NCBI GenBank assembly: GCA_048267965.1
Contig: JBLWWK010000001.1
Location: 558,001 to 622,000, forward strand
Direction: 5' to 3'
Source of the DNA: GCA-2705995 sp048267965
GTDB lineage: Bacteria; Bacteroidota; Bacteroidia; Flavobacteriales_G; Salibacteraceae
DNA length: 64,000 bases
Shown here: piece after piece, positions 34,309 to 44,500 of the stretch
Position numbering within the stretch: the stretch's first letter is position 1
Layout: every line of letters begins with the position of its first letter
Made by a program: the position numbers and the translations under genes
Notes under the pieces: generated by a model
What the model saw: only the letters and a program-made list of their open reading frames with translations
What the model was told of the DNA's origin: nothing
The model's database searches: none

Positions 34309-36087
34309 ATGAAAAAAATCAAAACTTTTTTTCAGAGACAGGTTACCTTATTGGCCTTGGCTCTGCCCGTTTCAGCTTTCGCTCAGTTTAATTTATTGTC
34401 TCCCGCAGATGGCACAAGTTTAACCGTAGAAGGTTTAGCAACTACTACTATCGATGTAACGTGGGAGCCATCCAATAGTTTGTCGGGTTCAGTCTCGTAC
34501 ACTTGGCATGCAGACCTTCCTGGAGGTGATTTTTCGGTACCACTTGCCTCCATTCCTTCTAACAACATGGGGTCAGACACAGTTTTAACTTTAGACCTTG
34601 CGTCTATAGAAGGTTTAATGGAATCGTTGGGTTTTGGCCAAGGGCAAACAGCCTTTCTCGATTGGACGGTTACTGCCACTAACGGAACCAATAACGACAC
34701 GGCTAATCTTCCGTTCGAATTATCGTTAACCAACGGAGCGGTAGCGAATTCGTTCGATTTGCTTTCACCAGCCAACGGAACTGCTTTAACCGTTGAAGGA
34801 AACGGAACCAACACCATTGATGTAATGTGGCAGTCTGCCGGAGAAGGTGTTACTTACAATTGGTTACTCGATGTACAGGGTGGAACTTTTGCAAATCCTA
34901 TTGTATCGGTTCCTTCGAATAACTCAGGAGCCGACACGGTTTTAACGCTAGATTTAGCNNNNNNNNNNNNNNNNNNNNNNNNNNNNNNNNNNNNNNNNNN
35001 NNNNNNNNNNNNNNNNNNNNNNNNNNNNNNNNNNNNNNNNNNNNNNNNNNNNNNNNNNAGTTTACCATCGAACCAAGATTTCGATTTGGAACTAACCAAC
35101 GGAGCGGTAGCGAATTCGTTCGATTTGCTTTCACCTGCCAACGGAACCGCTTTAACCGTTGAAGGTAATGGAACCAACACCATTGATGTAACGTGGCAAT
35201 CTGCCGGAGAAGGCGTTACTTATAATTGGTTACTCGATGTACAGGGGGGAACTTTTGTGAATCCTATTGTATCGGTTCCTTCGAATAATTCTGGAACAGA
35301 TACGGTTTTAACGCTAGATTTAGCCACAATTGAATCTGTATTAGAAGGAGCCGGAGTTACCCAAGGAAACAATGTTCAATTAATTTGGAGAATCCATGCT
35401 TATGCAGCAACCGATAGTTTACCATCGAACCAAGATTTCGATTTGGAACTAACCAACGGTGTAGTGGCTAAAACGTTTGACTTAACGTTTCCAACCGATG
35501 GTTTTTCAGCAACAATTCAAAACGATGCGAGTCAAGATATTACCATAACTTGGGAAAATGCCGGTGAAGGGGTAACCTATGCTTGGTTGTTAGATGTGGT
35601 AAGTGGTGATTTTACCAATCCTTTGGTAGGGCCGTTAGCCTCTAATAATGCAGGAGCCGATGCTGAATTAACGCTTGATTTTGCCACCATTTACAATGTA
35701 TTGGTAAATGCTGGTGTGCCAGAAGGTGGAACGGCCAACCTAAAATGGAGGGTTCACGCGTATGCTGCCAACGATAGTCTAGTCTCAACTTCTGAGTTTA
35801 CGCTCGACTTAACCCGTGATGTAGCGAGTTTTGTGCAAAACCGCACCAACGATTTCGAACTATCGATTTTTCCAAATCCAGTACAAAGTGGAGATGCGTT
35901 TAGAATTGAAGGAACCGAAGCAGGAAGCACTATTCAGGTGATTGATTTAAGTGGAAGAGTTCAATGGCAAGAAGTAGCAACTTCTAGCAACGAAGAAATT
36001 CGTACTCAAAATTTTAATCCAGGTGTTTACCTGATTCGCGTAGAACAGAACAATGAAATTTCTGTAGAAAGAATGATTGTTAGATAG
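34309..36087 (+). CDS. T9SS type A repeat protein, interrupted by an assembly gap
   Basis: Signal peptide (MKKIKTFFQRQVTLLALALP, cleavage after FAQ), then four Ig/fibronectin-like repeats of about 119 residues (FDLLSPANGTALTVEGNGTN ... VSVPSNN ... LDLA), and a T9SS type A domain (LSIFPNPVQSG ... PGVYLIRVEQN ... RMIVR). The second and third repeats are almost identical at the DNA level, and a 100-N gap (34959-35058) lies in the second. The annotated length of 592 residues is therefore nominal. Start 34309 is preferred to 34246 because it begins the signal peptide. No binding partner is known; the repeats suggest an adhesin or fibre (inference). Confidence 0.87.
   Translation: MKKIKTFFQRQVTLLALALPVSAFAQFNLLSPADGTSLTVEGLATTTIDVTWEPSNSLSGSVSYTWHADLPGGDFSVPLASIPSNNMGSDTVLTLDLASIEGLMESLGFGQGQTAFLDWTVTATNGTNNDTANLPFELSLTNGAVANSFDLLSPANGTALTVEGNGTNTIDVMWQSAGEGVTYNWLLDVQGGTFANPIVSVPSNNSGADTVLTLDLXXXXXXXXXXXXXXXXXXXXXXXXXXXXXXXXXXSLPSNQDFDLELTNGAVANSFDLLSPANGTALTVEGNGTNTIDVTWQSAGEGVTYNWLLDVQGGTFVNPIVSVPSNNSGTDTVLTLDLATIESVLEGAGVTQGNNVQLIWRIHAYAATDSLPSNQDFDLELTNGVVAKTFDLTFPTDGFSATIQNDASQDITITWENAGEGVTYAWLLDVVSGDFTNPLVGPLASNNAGADAELTLDFATIYNVLVNAGVPEGGTANLKWRVHAYAANDSLVSTSEFTLDLTRDVASFVQNRTNDFELSIFPNPVQSGDAFRIEGTEAGSTIQVIDLSGRVQWQEVATSSNEEIRTQNFNPGVYLIRVEQNNEISVERMIVR
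34741..35820 (+). repeat. 357-bp tandem repeats in T9SS protein
   Basis: Unit starts at 34741, 35107 and 35464. The last interval is 357 bp (119 codons); the interval with the gap is 366 bp because of the 100 Ns. The units at 34741 and 35107 are near-identical; the unit at 35464 and one before 34741 are diverged. Confidence 0.9.
34959..35058. other. assembly gap of exactly 100 N
   Basis: A run of exactly 100 N, the customary placeholder for a gap of unknown size, within near-identical tandem repeats. The reading frame survives by chance; comparison with the next repeat predicts 91 bases here. Confidence 0.98.
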
Positions 36088-36110
36088 AGTAGTTATTAGA
36101 TTTGGATGAT

Positions 36111-36146
36111 GAAAAGCTCGCTGAATAGCGGGCTTTTCGTTTTTTA
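36111..36146 (+). terminator. terminator after T9SS repeat protein
   Basis: Stem GAAAAGC-t-CGCT / AGCG-g-GCTTTTC with a GAAT loop, followed by GTTTTTT. Confidence 0.85.
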
Positions 36147-36204
36147 CGAAAGAAAATGAGCGAAAAGATGCAACATTGTCTTTTTCGATGTGCTCTTTCG
36201 AAGT

Positions 36205-37563
36205 ATGAGAACTAAAATTACCCTGCTACTTAGTTTTGTTTTTTCGTTGAGTTTTAGTCAAAAGCCCACCGATTTGCCATCAGACACGGCCGTTATCGAA
36301 TTCAATAAAATTTTCACCACCATAAAATCGGTTCACGCTAACCCGTATTTCAGATTCGATAGTATCCATTTGGTGAACAAAAGAGATTCAATAGAGCAAC
36401 TTTGGCTCGGTAGGAACGCGATTTCAGCTAAAGAATTTGTGAGAACATCTATGAAGTTTGTGGCCTTAATGAGTAACGGACATACTTCTGTAGATTGGTT
36501 AAGTGGTTCGATTATCGAAGAAATTAAATCACACGCCTTTCTTCCGCTTCAGCTTTCTGTGAAAGAAAATGGCGATGTTTTTATAGCCAAAAGCATGAGT
36601 AAAAACAGCGATTTGCAAGGCAAGCAATTGAAGGCAATTAATAACCAACCCATAGAAGATTTAGTTTCAGCTTGGAGTAACTACGTTGGGGGAGTTACCA
36701 ATTTTAAAAACAATCAAATTGGGCTGTATGCATCTATTTATAATTTTTTAGAAGAAACCACCGAAGAACCTTACCAGTTAACATTAGCTTCTGGTGAAAA
36801 CTTTGAAGTGAAGGGTGTGGGTGTAGGCAAGCTCAATAGCTTAGTTCAACCTAACGAAAAGAAAAAAGAAGCATATACGTTCGAAATTATCGAAGAAAAC
36901 ATAGGGTTGCTATCGTACAATTTGTGTGAAGATTTAGAAGCGTTTAAAGATTTTTTAGCCACCACATTTGAAGAAATTAAATCAGAAAACATTGAAAAGT
37001 TAATAATTGATGTTCGCCAAAACCCAGGTGGAGATTCTCGCTTAAACGATGAGTTACTCAGCTACATAACCACAACACCTTATCGACAAATGACAGGTAG
37101 ATATTGGAAAGTAAGCCACGAGGTAAAAACACGTATAAAAGACCACGGTTTTTGGGAAGAATTTCTTCCAGATTCTTTTTTGCAAGCATATTTAAATCAT
37201 CCAACTGGTCAGTTTATCGAAGAGTTCGATACTTCTAAAACGGTTCCTACAAAACCCATGAATTTCTTTACGGGTAAAGTCTGTGTGCTGCAAGGTTCTT
37301 CAACTTTTTCTTCTGCCAATATGCTGGTAGATGCTATTAAAACCTTTCGTTTAGCAACGCTTATTGGCGCGCCATCAGGTGAACTCACTAACGATTATGG
37401 CGAAGTGGTTACGTTCTACCTAAAACGGGCGCAAGTGCATTTTATTGTTCCTTCTACTTACGATATTGGAGCTAACGGAGAGGCTGATGTTCAGTTGGTT
37501 GTGTTGCCAGATGTCTATGCAGAAAATGCCCTAAAAGCAGGTGTTAAATGGTTAAATCAATAA
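36205..37563 (+). CDS. S41-family exported peptidase
   Basis: A 452-residue exported protein: signal peptide (MRTKITLLLSFVFSLSFSQ) and a tail-specific protease/S41 domain. Seen: the substrate-tracking DVRQNPGGDSRLNDELL and the catalytic-serine region LQGSSTFSSANMLVDAIK with IGAPSGELTNDYG. A PDZ-like segment lies between residues 100 and 170. Start 36205 is chosen at the signal peptide; an upstream GTG at 36190 is not needed. The physiological substrate is unknown. It carries one-base variants of the GGTTCCTACC word at 36409 and 37242. Confidence 0.88.
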   Translation: MRTKITLLLSFVFSLSFSQKPTDLPSDTAVIEFNKIFTTIKSVHANPYFRFDSIHLVNKRDSIEQLWLGRNAISAKEFVRTSMKFVALMSNGHTSVDWLSGSIIEEIKSHAFLPLQLSVKENGDVFIAKSMSKNSDLQGKQLKAINNQPIEDLVSAWSNYVGGVTNFKNNQIGLYASIYNFLEETTEEPYQLTLASGENFEVKGVGVGKLNSLVQPNEKKKEAYTFEIIEENIGLLSYNLCEDLEAFKDFLATTFEEIKSENIEKLIIDVRQNPGGDSRLNDELLSYITTTPYRQMTGRYWKVSHEVKTRIKDHGFWEEFLPDSFLQAYLNHPTGQFIEEFDTSKTVPTKPMNFFTGKVCVLQGSSTFSSANMLVDAIKTFRLATLIGAPSGELTNDYGEVVTFYLKRAQVHFIVPSTYDIGANGEADVQLVVLPDVYAENALKAGVKWLNQ

Positions 37564-37652
37564 CGGTACGAACCCAATCTCTCTTTGGTTTTTGCTGCTT
37601 TTTTTAGTTGAAAACAGCTTTTGAAATGAAAAGCACGAAAAAGGATGAAAGC

Positions 37653-39398
37653 TTAAATATCGTGAACCAGTTTTAAGAAATCGGCATTGTCTTCAATTTC
37701 TATTTTTTTACGCAATCTCAACAAGGTTTTACGAACAGAATTAGGGGAAATACCTAATAAGCCAGCACTTTCGTTATAGCTTAAACCTAGTTTAGAAAGC
37801 AAGAATAAGCGGGTTTCTGCAAAAGTTAAGTGCGGAAATTTATTTTCTAATCGTTCGAAATATTGCGGATAAACATTGTTGAACAAGCGTTTAAATTCGT
37901 ACCAATCTTGGTCGGTAAGTAACGAATGATCGCACAACTGGTTCTTTATTTCGTTCTTCTTAGAATCGTCTATTTGTGCTTGATGATCTTTGAGTAAATC
38001 AATTTCTCGGTTAAAACTTTCGATAAGTTGATTTTTCTTTTGAATGTTCTGAACGTACTCTTTTAGTTGTTGTTGTGCGTTATTTAGGCGCTCTTCTGTG
38101 TAGGTGTGTTCAAGCACCATAACTTGTTTTTCTTTATCACGCTTTAAGCGATATTGGCGATAAATAGCCGCTAATAAAAGAATAATAACAATGGCAATTA
38201 AGATGAGAATATTGCGGAAAGTTACTTTCTGTTTGTATTCTTGATCGAGCAATTTAAGCTGAGCTAGATGTCGTTCGGTGCTTACTTTTTGCTCTAATTT
38301 TTTTCCCAATTGAATGTTTTGCTCCGTATTGATTTTGGTTTGGTAGTGTGCCGCTGAATCAGCGGCAGTAAAAGCCAGTTGATGTTGGTTGTTGAGGTGG
38401 TAGAATAAGCTTTTTGCGCTATAAAAATGAGAAGCAAGCGCGGGTGATTTTCGCTCGTACATAGGAGCGAGCCTTGCAATTTGCTGTAGAAGTGAATCGG
38501 CAAAAAGTAATTTCCCTTTTCGCATTCGGATGTTGGCCAGTTCGATGCCTGCAAAAGAAGCGCTTTGTAACTCGTTTTGGTAAATACTAAAATTAAAATC
38601 GGTTAATAGAAGAGAGTCTGCAGTATCTACCTCTCCTTGTTTTAGGTAAAACTGAGCTAAGTTACCAGAGAGAACGCCTATCCAAGCAGTGTCTCTATTT
38701 TCTTTGGCAATTTGTAAAGCGGTTTGTATAAAGTTTTTGCCGCAAGTATCTGCTTCTAGCTTACAAATTAAAGCGCGGTTGTTTAAGATGTTAATCTTGT
38801 TTCGGTGCGAAGTGAACTTAAAATACATAGCTGTATCTAAGTACATTTTTGCTTGATCTACATCTCGAAAATAGTAGTAAGCATGAGAAATGGCTTCAAA
38901 GAAATTATTGATTTTAGGGTAGTTGTCGTACCCAATTTCTTTTAATTCTTTTTCTAGAATGAGAAGGTATTCGAACGCCTGGGGGAAATCACTAGACATT
39001 AAATAACGCTCAGCTAACCAGAGAGTTAAATCGAGTTCGGCTGTTTTGTTCTTCTGTGCTTTAAAATAATCTACATACTGCTCAACCAGTGCAAAGGCTT
39101 CTATTCCTTTATCTAGTTCGGTGAAATAATTGGCTTTGTAGATAATGGCCGCCACCTTAGTTTGGTCTTCTGGCGGTGTCTGCTCAATAACTAAATCGAG
39201 TTCTTTTTCTATTTCGTTGGCAGATAAATGGCGCGTTTTCTCGTCCAGAATTTTATTGATGCTATCGGTATAAATACAGGTTACAAACTCCTGATTTTGA
39301 ATAATACCATAGCTGGTAGAACTGGTTCCTACCCATAGAATAAGTGCTATAATAACCCGGTTTAAAGAGGGGGATGGTAAGGGTAAAAGTTTTGTCAT
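37653..39398 (-). CDS. membrane-anchored TPR regulator with C-terminal HTH
   Basis: A 581-residue protein: signal peptide or first helix (about 13-31, containing the Val-Gly-Thr of GGTTCCTACC at 39324-39333), about six TPR repeats (60-370), a membrane helix (about 392-412), a coiled coil (415-475) and a C-terminal helix-turn-helix of LuxR/sigma-4 type (FAETRLFLLSKLGLSYNESA, then GISPNSVRKTLLRLRKKI). The plan implies a periplasmic sensor joined to a cytoplasmic DNA-binding end, a one-component membrane regulator found in Bacteroidetes. No partner is adjacent; target genes are unknown. Confidence 0.85.
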   Translation of the reverse strand: MTKLLPLPSPSLNRVIIALILWVGTSSTSYGIIQNQEFVTCIYTDSINKILDEKTRHLSANEIEKELDLVIEQTPPEDQTKVAAIIYKANYFTELDKGIEAFALVEQYVDYFKAQKNKTAELDLTLWLAERYLMSSDFPQAFEYLLILEKELKEIGYDNYPKINNFFEAISHAYYYFRDVDQAKMYLDTAMYFKFTSHRNKINILNNRALICKLEADTCGKNFIQTALQIAKENRDTAWIGVLSGNLAQFYLKQGEVDTADSLLLTDFNFSIYQNELQSASFAGIELANIRMRKGKLLFADSLLQQIARLAPMYERKSPALASHFYSAKSLFYHLNNQHQLAFTAADSAAHYQTKINTEQNIQLGKKLEQKVSTERHLAQLKLLDQEYKQKVTFRNILILIAIVIILLLAAIYRQYRLKRDKEKQVMVLEHTYTEERLNNAQQQLKEYVQNIQKKNQLIESFNREIDLLKDHQAQIDDSKKNEIKNQLCDHSLLTDQDWYEFKRLFNNVYPQYFERLENKFPHLTFAETRLFLLSKLGLSYNESAGLLGISPNSVRKTLLRLRKKIEIEDNADFLKLVHDI

Positions 39399-39467
39399 CG
39401 TATATAAGATGACGTATAAATACCCTAATGGAGTTGGTATAGCGGTTAAATTAAAACCGCAATTCTA

Positions 39468-41459
39468 CTATTTTAACAAGGTTACATTGCCAGATTTTGA
39501 TGCTTTTTGATTGAATTGATCGGTGTATTCGAGTCTCCAAAAATAGGTGCCTTCTTGTGGTTCGTTTCCGTTTCGAGTACCGTCCCATTTTTTGGCAGCA
39601 TTGTCGCTTTGCCACATGGTTTCGCCCCAGCGATTATAAACAGTGAGGTTAAAATCGATAAAGCCGCAAGAGTTGTTGGCGTCTATAAACTCGAAATAAT
39701 CGTTGAGGTTATCTCCGTTAGGCGTAAAAATGTTGGGTAGGAACCAATAACAATCACATTCATTAGAAATGGCAATTTGAGCATAAATTGTATCAGAAAT
39801 ACAGTTTCCGATTTGAGCAAATACGCCAACAATGTGGGCAGAGTCTGATGATGCTGAATATGAATTTCCAGTTATTTGCGATGGCAACCATGTAATGTTG
39901 GCTTGCTGAATATCTGCAAAGGTTTCTAGGTAGAAGTTGTCTTCAGGGCAAATAATTTGGTCTTCTAGAGGTGTTAAGGTAGGATGATCTTGTGTAGTAA
40001 TGTAGCTAGTATCCCAAGCCGAGAAGCAATTGTTTTGTTCAATTCTTACTGCAATTACAGAGTCTTGAAATGCCGAAAAAGTGATCTTTTCGCTAGAATT
40101 GGTCACATTTTGCCAATAAAAGTTGGTAGAAAATGCGGTGTTGTATTCTACTTCTAACTGAACAGAATCGTTGGTGCAGACTACGATTTGATCTTCTGTT
40201 AAATTAACCTGTGGGGTAGGAGTAACAGAAACGGTAACACTGTCTGTATCGTGGCAACCCCATTGATTGGTTCCTGAAATAATATAGGTGGTGGTGTCTT
40301 GAGGATAAACCACTACCGTATCGTTATTAGAATTTATTGGGCTCCATTGAAAGTTGTCTAATGGTTGGTCAGAGGTGAAAGAAATTTCAGCAGAATCGTT
40401 TTCGCAAATAGTGATATCGGGGCTCGCTGTGATTACAGGATCGGATCCTACTGTGATGGTTACACTTTCAGTAGCAGAGTTGCAGTTTTGTGGAGAAGTG
40501 GCAACCGCAGAATAAGTAGTAGTTGTAGTGGGAGAAACGGTAATGTTAGCGCCCGTGATAGCTCCCGGATACCAAGTAACAGTGCTACCTGCAATATCGG
40601 TTGTAGAAGAAAGTTGGGCTGTTTCACCAGCACAAATAGTGTCGTTTTCGAAAACAGTTAACGTTGGTGCGTTCGGGTAAGAAACCGTGATGGTATCTGA
40701 ATATTCGCAGATTTGAGAGAAAAGAATATCGTCTAAGGCAAAGTCGTTACCAGATGGTGAAGTGTTTTGGTTAACAATAGCAATGGTAGCTGTGGTGTTG
40801 GTGCCTGAGTTCCAAGTAACAGCAAATTGTTGCCAGTTACACGTAGAGCTGGGTAAGTTAAAGATAGAGCCAATTTGAGATCCGTTGATAGAGAAATTTA
40901 ACTGTGCAGGGTTGCTGGCTGTTACGGTCATTCCCCATGTGTTAAAGGTATAATCGGTGTTGGGCGTTACGTTAATGGTTTGTTCCCAAACATTAAGGCC
41001 TGCTGTGCTTGAGCCGTTTACCACAAGCATAGACCCAGAAGGGTTGCCCGAAGTGTGATCGGTACAATTTGGAAAATTATTGTGTACTAAAGAAGAGTTA
41101 GAAGTTACGGCATATTCACCTTCGTTAGAAAGGAGTCCCCAAGAACCGCCAGTTCCAGGAGTATAATCGCTTTGAAATCCTGAAGAACCGTTAGAAAAAT
41201 CTCCGTTGGTTACTAGGTTTCCGGTGCTTTGGTATGCGGTGCACCAATAGGTGCCACCTTGACTTACATTTAATGTATTGGTATTCGATAAATTCATCCA
41301 ATTGTAGCCGTCTAGCCCGGTAGGAGCCGTTAACGTTACACTTGTGCCACAATCTAAAGTAGTGTCGTTACCCAATTCGAAGTTAAGGTTACACTGAGCA
41401 ATAATTGCTGTAGAAAGTGCAGTAGAAATCAGTGTTAAGATGAGTTTAATCGATTTCAT
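39468..41459 (-). CDS. T9SS type B (gliding motility-associated) secreted protein
   Basis: A 663-residue secreted protein with a signal peptide (ending IIAQ), an N-terminal jelly-roll carbohydrate-binding-like region (about 80-250), PKD/Ig-like beta domains rich in Thr, Ser and Cys (270-560), and a C-terminal type B sorting domain (FLPNIFTPNGDNLNDYFEF ... VYNRWGETMW ... GTYFWRLEYTDQ). Type B cargo follows the same T9SS route as type A but is processed with PorP/SprF-like partners in some species. It follows the L-lectin gene at 41538 on the same strand, with a terminator between them. GGTAGGAACC at 39736-39745 encodes the WFLPN codons. Confidence 0.9.
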   Translation of the reverse strand: MKSIKLILTLISTALSTAIIAQCNLNFELGNDTTLDCGTSVTLTAPTGLDGYNWMNLSNTNTLNVSQGGTYWCTAYQSTGNLVTNGDFSNGSSGFQSDYTPGTGGSWGLLSNEGEYAVTSNSSLVHNNFPNCTDHTSGNPSGSMLVVNGSSTAGLNVWEQTINVTPNTDYTFNTWGMTVTASNPAQLNFSINGSQIGSIFNLPSSTCNWQQFAVTWNSGTNTTATIAIVNQNTSPSGNDFALDDILFSQICEYSDTITVSYPNAPTLTVFENDTICAGETAQLSSTTDIAGSTVTWYPGAITGANITVSPTTTTTYSAVATSPQNCNSATESVTITVGSDPVITASPDITICENDSAEISFTSDQPLDNFQWSPINSNNDTVVVYPQDTTTYIISGTNQWGCHDTDSVTVSVTPTPQVNLTEDQIVVCTNDSVQLEVEYNTAFSTNFYWQNVTNSSEKITFSAFQDSVIAVRIEQNNCFSAWDTSYITTQDHPTLTPLEDQIICPEDNFYLETFADIQQANITWLPSQITGNSYSASSDSAHIVGVFAQIGNCISDTIYAQIAISNECDCYWFLPNIFTPNGDNLNDYFEFIDANNSCGFIDFNLTVYNRWGETMWQSDNAAKKWDGTRNGNEPQEGTYFWRLEYTDQFNQKASKSGNVTLLK

Positions 41460-41487
41460 GTTTGGGGGATTTGAAGAAAATTAAAAA

Positions 41488-41524
41488 CCCCGGGGAAGCC
41501 ACTTAACCCACAGCCTCCCCGGGG
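41488..41524 (-). terminator. GC-rich terminator of the L-lectin gene
   Basis: CCCCGGGGA and its complement TCCCCGGGG (9-bp arms) enclose a 19-base loop; read on the minus strand the hairpin is followed by a GTTTTTAATTTTC tract. It is unusually GC-rich for this AT-rich DNA. Confidence 0.85.
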
Positions 41525-41537
41525 CACACTTCTAGTC

Positions 41538-44500
41538 TTAGTGATTAATGATTAGTCTTTCTACTTTCTTAGAACCATCTGTATAGTTCAAGTTAAGTAG
41601 GTATAAGCCGTTGTTCCAAGAAGAAACATCAACGCTTAATTGCTGTGTTGCTGTTGCATTCTGTTGGTAAACTAACTGTCCGTTTACATTGAAAACTTGC
41701 ACGCTTTCAACGTTTGGATTGTTAAGAATAACATTCAACTGAGTGCTCGCTGGATTCGGATACATTTTGAATTCGTTTCCTTCTAAGTTGCCAACAGATA
41801 AGGGTGTTGTAACATGTACCGTTTTCAGTAGCGTATCTGTGTTACAGCCGTAAACATCATGCAAAACCACCATTACTTCGAACATTCCTGTATCGTTGTA
41901 AGTATGGTTAATCATAGAGCCACCATCAGTAATGCTGGTGTTGTCTCCTAAGTACCAATCGATAGAACCTACGTTTTCACCATTGATTACAATCATTGAA
42001 ACATCGTAACCTGCCACCGAAGTGAATAAATCATCGGCTTTTACTGAATCTGCGAAAGAAACTTCAATGGTTCCTACCGCTGAGCAACCTAACGTATCGG
42101 TAACAGAAACCGAGTAAACACCTTCTGCGTTTACCGTTAGCGTTTGCAGCGTATCGTTGTTAGAAGACCATAGGTAAGAAGCCATACCAGCACCTGCATC
42201 TAAGGTGATAGAAGCATTTTCGCAAATAATGGTGTCGCCACCAAGATCGATTGCAGGGAAATTATTGTTGATTTCGAATAAGCCTAGGTCGGTATAACAA
42301 GAAAGATCGCCAGGATTTCCTATCCAGATATGATAATCACCAGGAAGAAGGCCACTAAATTGTGTAGTAGTTTGCCAGGTAGTGGGGGGTGTCGTGCCGT
42401 TCCCTGAGGTGATTGCGTAGTGTAAAGATTCTTTTGATAGTAAGAAGTTGCTGATGGCGTGTCTTTCAGCGTCTCCACCCGTAGCAGCAGTAATAGCGTG
42501 TTTCCAAGTTGAGATATCTTCTGTAAGGTAAGATGCAGGTAGCTGAATATCTTGGAAAATAGCCACACCACCAACGGTTACGTTTACTAAACCATTGTTG
42601 TCTACATCGATAGTAACGGGTACGTCTTGTTGGCCTTTCCAAAGAGCGGTATTGTTCTCGTAAGCAAGAACTTCGTTAGAGTTAGGTCCAAAAGCATTGG
42701 TAGATCCCCAACCGTATACAAGGTAAATACCGGTACTGTTTCCGTTTGAGCCTCCGTTGTTGGCAGCATCGAAACTTAGACGTAGCTTGCTTCCGGTACC
42801 GTTTTGGTAACCGTTAGAAGTGGAACTTACATCATCTGCAAATGAATATGAGATGCCGTCTGCACCGCCTGTTCCGTAGTTATTAATGGGCTGGTCTACC
42901 GTTAAATCGAACTGAACGTTAAAAGCGTTACCAATGGTAGGAGCCGAACCTTGAGGATCGATAATAATACCACCGCTTTTGTCTGTTGCAGAAGGAGTTG
43001 CTGCTGCTAAGTTTCCGTCTAAAAATGCATCACCGAAGTAGGTAACTGCTGGATTGGTTCCTGCACCAAAATCGATAAATAAAGTAGTGTCGATTGAACC
43101 TGTTCCGAAAATATCTGATAAATCGAATAAACCTAACGGATTGTTACAATTTACGTGAGTAGCTGTAACATCAGCACCGAAACCAATCGTAATAGGTACT
43201 TTGATTTCGTTTTGTACTGTATCGGTTAAACAAGCTGTACTTCTTAGTTCAACTTGGTATTCGTAAACAGCTGCATTCGTTGGGGTAAAGGTGTAATTGG
43301 TTCCTACAGGGCTCCATGGAGATACCACAATTCCATCTTGGTCTTTCCACTGGTATTCCCAGTTTCCACCACCAGAAACAGTTGTTGGATAGTTAGAAAC
43401 CTCGATAACTACTGGGCTTCCGGGTGAGCAAGCAACTGAAGGAGTAGCTACTATATCTGCGGTAACATCTTCTATAGAAGTTACAAATGCAGAAGCTTGT
43501 GTTTGGCATCCGTTAGAGTCGGTAGCAATTACCGTGTATGTTCTTGGGTTAGTCGGGTTGGCAGCCACTGTAGCGCCTGTTGTAGCCGATAAACCGTTCG
43601 ATGGGCTCCAAGAGAAAGTACCATTGTTACCTGAAGTTACTGCTGTTAAGTTTACAGAAGAACCCGAGCAATAGGCATACGAATCTGGAGAAACACTTAC
43701 AGAATCTGGAAGCAACGAATACACCATTGTTGGAGCAGATGTATCTGCCGCATTGGTAGCAGTACAAACTGCAAAACATCTAAATTCTGAGTTGATGTAA
43801 AGGTCGTTAGTAGCGTAAACAGGTAATGTGTCTCCTACTAAGTTTTGCCAGCCCATTCCTGTATCGATTTGCCATTGGTAATCGATGCCAGCAGTAGTGC
43901 TGTAGTCGTTTTGCAACGATAAGTCTGTAGCTGTTCCGTAACACACTGTATCTGCTGCTGCAATTGTGTTGCCTAAAATAGGAGTGGCAGCACATGGCGT
44001 AAAGGGTGTAATATCGAACTGAATGTTTGGAAAGAAGCCTAAACGTGTTCCAGAAGGTGGGTTTTGAGGGTCTGGGTTGCTCCAATCGTTATACGTAAAG
44101 AGAGAACGGTTCGACATATCGGTTTTTCGCCAATAACAACGATCGCCACCATTGGCATAACCACTTGCGTTTTCGTCTACCGCTATTATTAAATTGTCTA
44201 ATCCGTTGTAATTGAAGGGGGTGGTAAAGGTGATCTCTAACCAGTTTCCTGATGCTGGGTTGGTAACTGTTCCACTAAAAACCTGTGTAAGGTTGCTATA
44301 GTTTTCCCAATCAGAACTGCTGGTAAATTCAGTTTTGTTGGTATGGCCAATAAACACTGTCCATTGATCAGCATTGGCAGATACATTCCCAGAGTTTAAT
44401 TCAAGTCTAATTTTATCGATTACTCCAGCAGAACCGCCACTGGCCATAACTTCAGATTGTAAGTAAATGGTTTGTGAAAACGAATAACCGTAATAACTGT

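Noticed and set aside
39443..39461. Hairpin GCGGTT/AACCGC between the TPR regulator and the type B cargo gene
   Set aside because: Six-bp stem without a T tract; too weak to call a terminator.
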